Below are positions 1 through 5,501 of a DNA stretch of 6,272 nt, piece by piece. The stretch's first letter is position 1; every line of letters begins with the position of its first letter. The DNA is taken from NCBI GenBank assembly GCA_030529125.1, contig JAUMXP010000097.1:1-6272 (forward strand), written 5' to 3'. The DNA is from Eubacteriales bacterium. GTDB taxonomy: Bacteria > Bacillota > Clostridia > Oscillospirales > Acutalibacteraceae. Below the pieces are notes generated by a model, which searched no databases, was not told the DNA's origin, and was given only the letters and a program-made list of their open reading frames with translations. Position numbers and translations under genes: made by a program.

Positions 1-194
1 TAAACTTTATCCTTTTCAAGAGTGATATCTACTCTGCTCAGGTCATAAGTCCATACGCTGTCATTGTTTGTATCGAGGCATTTCTCTTTCTTTGAAGCAT
101 AGTTGAAGAAGTAGTTTCCGTCTTCATCATAGATGTGGCAGTAAATCTGAGATACGTCATCCCACTTGACTTTATTGGTATCAAAATAGATTTT
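1..194 (-). repeat. Module B2 of the secreted protein, cut by the window edge (from residue about 729)
   Basis: The second B module begins KIYFDTNKVKWDDVSQIYC, has Cys at 747 and 767, then NDSVWTYDLSRVDITLEKD, and is lost at the edge. By comparison with B1, about 30 more residues (a strand like GIYYVHFV and a GDT end) should follow outside the window. The spacing of its two cysteines is the same as in B1. Confidence 0.75.
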
Positions 195-2378
195 ATTGTC
201 TACATCTGTGTTTGCGTGGTCATGGTCATCACGAATACAGTTGCTCTCATTACCGTTTGCTTGAAATCCGTAGCAACCATTACCGTAGTAGTAATACCAC
301 TCACCGCCACCTGTGTTACCGAAACCTATGTCATTAATAGATACATAGTCAGGGTCAACAACGAATATCATTTCGTCAAAGTTATCAGTTCCCTGTGGAT
401 AGTTTGGGGATTCGCCTGGGTCGTAGTATTCACAAGGAATGTTGATTGTCTGCGAAATATATGGTCGCAGATGGTCATAGGTTGAAGCGTGAGTAATGTT
501 GTTGTTCCAGATAATTGTAGTTACTTCTTTTGGTACATCTGCGTAGAAAACAGAATCAGAATCACCCTTTTCTACTGAGTAGCCCGGATAAGTATCTGGG
601 TTTATGCTCTCCTGATACCACCAGTAGATAGCAGGAGCGTCTGAGTATTCGTTGTACCATGATGTAGCGAATTTACCATAGGTACCAGAGTCGCCGTCGT
701 CGCCTTTCTCACCATTTGTGCCGTCTGGCATCAGGAAGTAGTAGCGGTTTGTTTCCACTGTTTTGCCTGTTTCAGTTTCGTATTCTGCTACAGCTTCTTT
801 GACAGATTTATGGTTGTGCGCTTTGTTCAGGCAATCACCTGTCTTAGTGTCAGAGTAGCATCCGCCACCTCTGTAGTAGTACCACTGTCCATGGCACATG
901 GCTGTTGTGGTAGCAGACCACCAATCCATTTCTTCTAAAACAAATATCATATTGTCACAGTCAGTGAGACCTTCTCTGTATTCGCTGTTATATTCAGGAC
1001 CTAATAAGGATGACACACAGCGACTATATGTAGGATATTGGTAATCAACAACACCATTGTTCAGTGTGTATGCGTTGACACCCACAGGAATATCAGCGTA
1101 GTAGATATTATCAATTAATGTCTGATTGATAGTATAGCCCGGATAGTAGCGATACGGAACATCACCTGTTTTGTCATAGCTGTACCAGTTGACACAGATG
1201 TCTGTGCTGTATTCATTGAACCAGTTTGGTAGCACTTGACCTGTTGAGTCGATGAAATTGTCGCTTCCGTCAGGAATGAGGAAGTAGTTACGATAGGTCT
1301 GTATTTCAATATCATTTGCTTTCTCGTAGTCTTTGATAGAGTTTGTCAGAGATGGGATATAAATCGGAACTTCGTTTTTCCATTTAGTGAGGGTTCTGTT
1401 CTGACCTTCACCTGTTATTAATACAGTATCGCCGATGTTGCTTGTCTGCATAGTCAGCTCGTAGGTGCGGTTTCCGGTATCAGTTACAAAGTGAACATAG
1501 TATATACCGTTTTTCTTAAGGTTGATTTTAGACTTGTTCAGATCATAGGTGTATACACCGTCGCCGTCGTAGTCAGTACACAGCGTAGGAATCGATTTTT
1601 CAGGATAGTACTGAGAGCCTGTTTGAGACTGGATAATACAGTACACATTATTAAAGTCAGTCCAGCTTGAGTTTCTTGGGTCAAATTTTATGTAGAGGTT
1701 TTCATGGTCGTGGTCAGCACGGATACAGAAGTGCTCGTTACCGTTTTTGAATGTGCCGAAACATCCGTTGCCGTAATAGTAGTACCACTCGCCACCCCAG
1801 GTTCTTTGTGGTTCTAAATCGTTAATCGAATGGAAGGAAGGGTTGATGACATAAATCATATTCTCAAAGCTGTCTAGTCCCTCACGGTAGATATCTGACT
1901 CGTTTTCTTCGTAACCCTCGGTAGAGAGAATAGTTGTCTGGCATTGGTCATACCACACAGCTTCGCTGAAATCGTTACCACCGTTGAAGTAGTTGTTAAA
2001 CATCATTTCGTTCACAAAATCAGGAACATCAGCATAGTAGACACTGTCGCTGTCGCCTTTCATCATCTTAAATCCCGGGAAATCAGGATCGACTTTGTCA
2101 GTGCCCCACCAGTATACACCGGCAGCTTCAGCGTTCTCGTTGTACCACGATTTAGCATACTCACCATACATGTAGTCTTCCTCAGTTCCGAGTATTCCGT
2201 TTGAGCCGTCAGGCATAAGGAAGTAGTAGCGCTTAGTGTTAACCGTTTCGCCACTGTTTTTCTCGTATATTTCGATTGCTTGTTTAAGCGACATTTCAGT
2301 AGCTGCGGATGCAACACTTACTGATATACTGCCTAAAATTAACAGTAAACACAAGGTTAAGCTGACTATTTTTTTCAT
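1..2378 (-). CDS. Secreted multi-module Tyr/Trp-rich surface protein, putative carbohydrate binding (partial, C-terminus off the left edge)
   Basis: The reading frame is open for 792 codons from ATG at 2378 to the window edge with no stop, so the gene is cut at its 3' end. The start is supported by AAAGGA at 2387-2392, eight bases upstream, and by a signal peptide at residues 1-25 (MKK, hydrophobic core, ASA-A cleavage site). There is no lipobox, so the protein should be released or anchored by a domain outside the window. The mature part is built from two module types in the order A1 (about 29-222), B1 (228-324), A2 (347-522), A3 (525-720), B2 (from 729, cut). A modules start with a short helix, then YYFLxPDG, WYNE or WFNE, PGY/PGF, YADVP/I and a Tyr-rich GEWYYYYGNGC block. 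The motifs match proteins I recall from Ruminococcus extracellular enzymes and dockerin proteins. The exposed aromatic residues and the WW...PG...FNN...QT order are weakly like CBM26 starch-binding modules. No catalytic domain is visible. The gene, its secretion and its modularity are secure; the ligand is inference. Confidence 0.9.
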   Translation of the reverse strand, partial: MKKIVSLTLCLLLILGSISVSVASAATEMSLKQAIEIYEKNSGETVNTKRYYFLMPDGSNGILGTEEDYMYGEYAKSWYNENAEAAGVYWWGTDKVDPDFPGFKMMKGDSDSVYYADVPDFVNEMMFNNYFNGGNDFSEAVWYDQCQTTILSTEGYEENESDIYREGLDSFENMIYVINPSFHSINDLEPQRTWGGEWYYYYGNGCFGTFKNGNEHFCIRADHDHENLYIKFDPRNSSWTDFNNVYCIIQSQTGSQYYPEKSIPTLCTDYDGDGVYTYDLNKSKINLKKNGIYYVHFVTDTGNRTYELTMQTSNIGDTVLITGEGQNRTLTKWKNEVPIYIPSLTNSIKDYEKANDIEIQTYRNYFLIPDGSDNFIDSTGQVLPNWFNEYSTDICVNWYSYDKTGDVPYRYYPGYTINQTLIDNIYYADIPVGVNAYTLNNGVVDYQYPTYSRCVSSLLGPEYNSEYREGLTDCDNMIFVLEEMDWWSATTTAMCHGQWYYYRGGGCYSDTKTGDCLNKAHNHKSVKEAVAEYETETGKTVETNRYYFLMPDGTNGEKGDDGDSGTYGKFATSWYNEYSDAPAIYWWYQESINPDTYPGYSVEKGDSDSVFYADVPKEVTTIIWNNNITHASTYDHLRPYISQTINIPCEYYDPGESPNYPQGTDNFDEMIFVVDPDYVSINDIGFGNTGGGEWYYYYGNGCYGFQANGNESNCIRDDHDHANTDVDNKIYFDTNKVKWDDVSQIYCHIYDEDGNYFFNYASKKEKCLDTNNDSVWTYDLSRVDITLEKDKV
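219..806 (-). repeat. Module A3 of the secreted protein (residues about 525-720)
   Basis: This is the third A module. It holds helix SVKEAVAEYETETG, RYYFLMPDG at 545-553, SWYNE at 573-577, IYWW at 584-587, YPGY at 597-600, GDSDSVFYADVP at 605-616, IIWNN at 622-626, SQT at 642-644, YYDPGESPNYPQG at 651-663, FDEMIFVVDPDYVSINDI at 667-684, GGEWYYYYGNGCYG and C-x2-DDHDH near 714-721. RYYFLMPDG and GEWYYYYGNGC are identical to those of A1, which points to duplication of an A-B unit. A short Gly-X-Y run sits just after the YYFLMPDG strand. Confidence 0.8.
813..1340 (-). repeat. Module A2 of the secreted protein, divergent copy (residues about 347-522)
   Basis: This module keeps the outline of the A family: helix SIKDYEKAND, NYFLIPDG at 364-371, WFNEY at 386-390, YYPGY at 411-415, IYYADIP at 425-431, LNNG at 439-442, CDNMIFVLEE at 474-483, GQWYYYRGGGCYS at 497-509 and C-x4-HNH near 516-523. 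It lacks the WW pair (NWYS instead), the QT element and the regular YYYYGNGC block. It is followed directly by A3 with no B module between them. It is therefore the outlier copy and may bind something different or serve as a spacer. Confidence 0.72.
1407..1697 (-). repeat. Module B1 of the secreted protein (residues about 228-324)
   Basis: This beta-rich module of about 97 residues follows A1. It begins LYIKFDP, then WTDFNNVYC, a Cys at 247 and another at 267, DGDGVYTYDL at 271-280, GIYYVHFVTDTGNRTYEL, and it closes with GDTVLITGE. It matches B2 in the same protein: FD..., W-x-D-x3-(V/I)YC-x-I, then C, then (V/W)-x-TYDL. The two cysteines are 20 residues apart in both copies, which suggests a conserved disulfide. 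The fold is probably an immunoglobulin-like or CBM-like sandwich; this is inference. Confidence 0.75.
1713..2294 (-). repeat. Module A1 of the secreted protein (residues about 29-222)
   Basis: This is the first of three homologous modules of roughly 175-195 residues. In order it holds a helix (LKQAIEIYEK), RYYFLMPDG at 50-58, SWYNE at 77-81, YWW at 89-91, PGF at 101-103, GDSDSVYYADVP at 108-119, MFNN at 126-129, DQCQTT at 144-149, FENMIYVINP at 171-180, GGEWYYYYGNGC at 195-206 (Cys within one residue) and C-x2-ADHDH near 218-224. It is closest to A3. The WW, PG, FNN and QT elements occur in the order seen in CBM26-like starch-binding modules, but the similarity is weak and a ligand cannot be assigned. 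Confidence 0.8.
2304..2378 (-). other. Sec signal peptide of the modular secreted protein
   Basis: Residues 1-25 have the basic start MKK, a hydrophobic core (about residues 4-19, rich in Leu and Ile) and a small-residue region ending in VASA before ATEMS. Signal peptidase I would cut after A25 or A26. The only cysteine, C10, sits in the middle of the hydrophobic core and is not in a lipobox, so lipoprotein processing is unlikely. Confidence 0.88.
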
Positions 2379-2440
2379 AAAATCAATCCTTTCGCTTTAT
2401 ACTTCTACTAATAAAACACTTTGGATGGCTTATTAGGTTT

Positions 2441-2471
2441 CACATAATTTGGGAAATTTTAAAATAATGTG
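2441..2471 (-). promoter_or_regulatory. Imperfect inverted repeat in the leader of the secreted protein gene
   Basis: The half-sites CACATAATTT (2441-2450) and AAATAATGTG (2462-2471) are inverted repeats with one mismatch in ten, separated by 11 bases. They sit just downstream of the predicted transcript start. They could be an operator for a repressor or a weak AT-rich leader hairpin. In a region this AT-rich, chance is also possible. Confidence 0.3.
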
Positions 2472-2482
2472 TTTATACTATA

Positions 2483-2510
2483 ATTATATATCAGTTTATA
2501 CGTGAATCAA
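2483..2510 (-). promoter_or_regulatory. Putative sigma-A promoter of the secreted protein gene
   Basis: On the minus strand a TTGATT -35 box (2505-2510) and a perfect TATAAT -10 box (2483-2488) are separated by 16 bases. The predicted transcript start lies near 2475, which gives a leader of about 97 bases before the ATG at 2378. It lies directly downstream of the transporter terminator, so the gene appears to be transcribed on its own. The -10 is strong and the spacing slightly short. Confidence 0.6.
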
Positions 2511-2518
2511 TATAAATC

Positions 2519-2553
2519 AAAAAACAGCGTGTAGAAAAAACTACACGCTGTTT
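2519..2553 (-). terminator. Rho-independent terminator of the ABC transporter gene
   Basis: A perfect 13-bp stem (2522-2534 pairing with 2541-2553, core CAGCGTGTAG) closes a six-base loop. On the minus strand it is followed by a run of six T (2524-2519), partly overlapping the stem base. It lies 25 bases past the transporter stop codon and separates it from the downstream secreted protein gene. Confidence 0.9.
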
Positions 2554-2577
2554 GTATATATTTGATAAATACTAAGT

Positions 2578-5382
2578 TTACTCAGAACGCAGAGCTGTCA
2601 CAGGGTCTTTCTTCGCAGCTTTTTTAGATGGGATAAGTCCGCCGATTGTCGTGAGAATTACGCTGAGTACAATCAGAATAATAGCTGCAACAGGTGGGAT
2701 AGATGCGTTGATGTTCTCTATACCGGATAAATCTCTGATGAGTGCATTAGACGGTATCAGTATCAGTAGCGATATCAGTATACCCATAACACCCGAGCAC
2801 AAGCCGATGATAAAGGTTTCGGCATTGAACACCTGTGAGATGTTTCTCTTTGATGCACCGATAGCACGCAGAATACCAATTTCTTTAGTACGCTCAAGTA
2901 CAGAGATATAGGTGATAATACCAATCATAATTGATGAAACAATCAAAGATACCGCAACAAAAGCTATGAGTACATAAGATACAACATCAACAATAGATGT
3001 GATTGAAGATGTTAACAATGCAATATAGTCAGTATATGTGATTTTAGACTCTTCGTCAGCTTTTTTGTTGTAGCTTTCTATACATGCAGCGATTGAATCT
3101 TTGTCTTCAAATGTGTCTGCGTAAATCGAGATAGAAGATGGAGAGTCGTAGCTTACTTTACCAAAAGAGGTGAGGTTGTTCTCATATGATGCACCGTCGA
3201 TATATTCATCATAAACTGAAAGCAAAATATCCTTGTCAGGGTCGTTGTCAAGCCAGCTATCAAGCATAGTAGCCATCATAGCGTTGTAGTCTGTGGCACC
3301 CGCCATAGCATAAGCACTGTAGTTAGTGCCTGTAGCAGAACCCAGTGACATCGCAATAGCTGAACTGTCTTCACCCTCATTTTCAAAGTACATAACAGCT
3401 TGATAGAAGGTTGCTTTGTCAGAATCAGGCAAGTTCTTTATATACTTCTTTGCGTCTTTGATTTTATCTTTGTCTGTCTTTGCTTCAAAGGGCATATTGT
3501 TGAGTACATTTGTGTCAGGATCGCTCTCCTGAGCTTTTATAATATCGCTCTTATCTGTGTGCTCTATAATATAGTCAGTAAGCAGAGATGTGTAGCCGAT
3601 AGGGGTTGGCACAGTTGCGTTAGCAGCATCTTCGAGTGGTTTGATAACACCTACGATGTTAAGCTCTAAAGCATCTTCAATCATATCATCATACTTGGAT
3701 TCATCTTCGCCGATATATGTGAATGTGCCGTTGTCATTTTTTACATATTGGTCACACAGTGGTACCATGTAGAAGTTGTGCTCGCACATTTTTTCATAGT
3801 CCCATTTGATTTCTTCAGGCTCTTCTCCGTCCTGAATTATGTCACAGATTTCCTGGAACTCGTCGCCTGTAATAAAACCAAGCTGGTAGAGCTTATCTGC
3901 TGATACAGCGTTTGATCTGTCAAGGATAAGCACGACTTCGTTATATTTATCAGGCCATTCGCCGTAGAGCATATCGTAGCTGTCAGTGATAACTTTGCTG
4001 ATCACTGTGTCGTTGCCACGCATAAGTTCTTGGAAGTTTGGAGCACTTTCTGACGCATTAGCAGCCATGGTGTACATGTTAGTCATCATAGTCATGTCTG
4101 TTTGCATCATGTCCATGAGACCACCGTCAGACTTTTTACTTGTTTTAATCTCTTCAGTATCAGCGTTAGAATTTATGATTTCATCGTTCTCATCATAAGA
4201 GAAAACAGAGAAGTTCACATCATAGGTATAGACGATGCCGTTTTCACCTAAGTATTTGTGGATGTCGCTATCAGGGTCATCAAGGTATTCTTTGAATAAC
4301 TCAAGGTCGTTTTTGGTGACGCTGGAATAAATAGAGTCGCTGAGCTCAAGTTCCTTGTAGCCTGCGTTTACTACTTTATCATCGTACTTTTCCTTTATAC
4401 CTGTATCGACTGTTTTGCCTCGCATTTCCATGATAGAAGTCAGGTCAAAGGCTTCTTTGGTTATGGAGATAGGATAACTGCTCATTGTATCACGCTGAAT
4501 ATCCTGGATATACCGGTTCACACCATTAGAAAAAGCAAGAATCAGCGCAATACCAATAATACCAATGGAACCTGCAAAAGATGTCAGAATGGTTCTGCCT
4601 TTTTTGGTCATCAGATTTTTGAAGCTTAAAGACATAGCTGTGAAGAAAGACATTGAGCTTTTGCCCATGTTTTTGTGTTTGTTTTCTTTAGCTTTATCTT
4701 CAACGATATACTCGTTTGAGTCAGAGATGATTTTGCCGTCTTTGAGGTTAACGATTCTGGTAGCATACTCCTGTGCAAGCTCAGGGTTGTGGGTAACCAT
4801 AACGACCAGTCTGTCTTTGGCAACCTCTTTTAACAGCTCCATAACCTGTACTGAAGTTTCTGAGTCAAGCGCACCTGTTGGTTCGTCAGCAAGAAGAATA
4901 TCAGGGTTATTAACCAGAGCTCGTGCTATAGCTACACGCTGCATCTGACCGCCTGAGAGCTGGTTAGGTTTTTTCTTAATGTGGTCTTTAAGCCCGACAT
5001 CTATCAGAGCTTGTTTAGCGCGTTTCTTGCGTTCTTTTTTAGATATTCCACCTATAGTAAGTGCCAACTCTACATTTGCTAGAACTGTCTGGTGTTCAAT
5101 GAGATTATAGCTCTGGAATACAAAACCGATTGTATGGTTTCTGTATGAATCCCAGTCGCGATCTTTGTACTTTTTAGTTGAGATATCACCGATAATAAGG
5201 TCGCCACTGTCGTAGCGGTCAAGACCACCGACGATGTTGAGCAGGGTGGTTTTACCGGAGCCTGACGGACCTAATATTGCGACAAATTCATTGTCACGAA
5301 GATTAAGCGAAACGTCGTCAAGAGCTTTTGTGACAATACCGCCGACTGTGTACTTTTTTGATATGTTTTTGATCTGAAGCAT
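2578..5382 (-). CDS. ABC transporter, fused ATP-binding protein/FtsX-type permease (MacB-like superfamily)
   Basis: This complete 934-residue membrane protein should couple ATP hydrolysis to work at the cell surface; it is probably an exporter or mechanotransmission system rather than an importer. Residues 1-225 are a full ATPase domain: Walker A GPSGSGKT (38-45), Q-loop Q90, signature LSGGQ (142-146), Walker B ILLADE (162-167), D-loop ALD (171-173) and H-loop H198. A charged linker (224-245) leads to SFKNLMTKKGRT and TM1 (about 266-285). An acidic extracellular domain of about 510 residues follows (287-795), then TM2 (about 796-822), TM3 (855-877) and TM4 (896-917). The FtsX-type cytoplasmic loop ERTKEIGILRAIGASKRN lies between TM2 and TM3. 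The layout, one TM then a large domain then three TMs, is that of MacB/LolCDE-type permeases, here fused N-terminally to the ATPase. AAAGGAG at 5390-5396, seven bases upstream, fixes the start. All ATPase motifs are intact. The substrate is unknown; drug, peptide or lipoprotein export are all possible for this superfamily. No two-component regulator is visible beside it. Confidence 0.95.
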   Translation of the reverse strand: MLQIKNISKKYTVGGIVTKALDDVSLNLRDNEFVAILGPSGSGKTTLLNIVGGLDRYDSGDLIIGDISTKKYKDRDWDSYRNHTIGFVFQSYNLIEHQTVLANVELALTIGGISKKERKKRAKQALIDVGLKDHIKKKPNQLSGGQMQRVAIARALVNNPDILLADEPTGALDSETSVQVMELLKEVAKDRLVVMVTHNPELAQEYATRIVNLKDGKIISDSNEYIVEDKAKENKHKNMGKSSMSFFTAMSLSFKNLMTKKGRTILTSFAGSIGIIGIALILAFSNGVNRYIQDIQRDTMSSYPISITKEAFDLTSIMEMRGKTVDTGIKEKYDDKVVNAGYKELELSDSIYSSVTKNDLELFKEYLDDPDSDIHKYLGENGIVYTYDVNFSVFSYDENDEIINSNADTEEIKTSKKSDGGLMDMMQTDMTMMTNMYTMAANASESAPNFQELMRGNDTVISKVITDSYDMLYGEWPDKYNEVVLILDRSNAVSADKLYQLGFITGDEFQEICDIIQDGEEPEEIKWDYEKMCEHNFYMVPLCDQYVKNDNGTFTYIGEDESKYDDMIEDALELNIVGVIKPLEDAANATVPTPIGYTSLLTDYIIEHTDKSDIIKAQESDPDTNVLNNMPFEAKTDKDKIKDAKKYIKNLPDSDKATFYQAVMYFENEGEDSSAIAMSLGSATGTNYSAYAMAGATDYNAMMATMLDSWLDNDPDKDILLSVYDEYIDGASYENNLTSFGKVSYDSPSSISIYADTFEDKDSIAACIESYNKKADEESKITYTDYIALLTSSITSIVDVVSYVLIAFVAVSLIVSSIMIGIITYISVLERTKEIGILRAIGASKRNISQVFNAETFIIGLCSGVMGILISLLILIPSNALIRDLSGIENINASIPPVAAIILIVLSVILTTIGGLIPSKKAAKKDPVTALRSE

Positions 5383-5415
5383 AGATATGCTCCTTTCTAA
5401 AAATTTCCATTATGT

Positions 5416-5424
5416 ATTATACCA
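5416..5424 (-). promoter_or_regulatory. Extended -10 promoter of the ABC transporter gene
   Basis: On the minus strand TGG is followed directly by TATAAT (TATAAT at 5416-5421), an extended -10 element. No good -35 hexamer stands at 16-18 bases upstream, only an AT-rich tract, which fits an extended -10 promoter. The transcript would start near 5409, leaving a leader of about 27 bases that contains the RBS. Confidence 0.6.
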
Positions 5425-5462
5425 CAAATATAGTGAAAAATATTAATAATATGAAAAAACAA

Positions 5463-5491
5463 TAAAAAAAGAGCCGATTAATTCGGCTCTT
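5463..5491 (-). terminator. Rho-independent terminator of the GH3-like gene
   Basis: A 9-bp perfect stem (AAGAGCCGA at 5469-5477 with TCGGCTCTT at 5483-5491) closes a five-base loop. On the minus strand it is followed by a run of seven T (5470-5464). It begins ten bases past the stop codon of the GH3-like gene and insulates it from the transporter promoter. Confidence 0.9.
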
Positions 5492-5501
5492 CTTAGTTGT
5501 C

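Noticed and set aside
1758..1800. Runs of TAC/TAT codons (GTAGTAGTA on the plus strand) seen several times in 267-1800 as possible microsatellites
   Set aside because: They encode the conserved Tyr block WYYYY of the A modules and mix TAC with TAT, so protein-level conservation explains them.
2063..2317. Minus-strand 84-codon frame (and another at 1115-1315)
   Set aside because: Both are in a different frame from the 792-codon secreted protein, which has a signal peptide, RBS and repeated modules. They are shadows of it.
2349..2378. Lipoprotein signal because of Cys10 in the signal peptide
   Set aside because: Cys10 lies within the hydrophobic core after LTL, not in an L-A/S-G/A-C box, and a normal ASA-A cleavage site follows.
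2519..2553. Possible CRISPR repeat or attachment site
   Set aside because: It is a single hairpin with a T run right after a stop codon, occurring once. It is an ordinary terminator.
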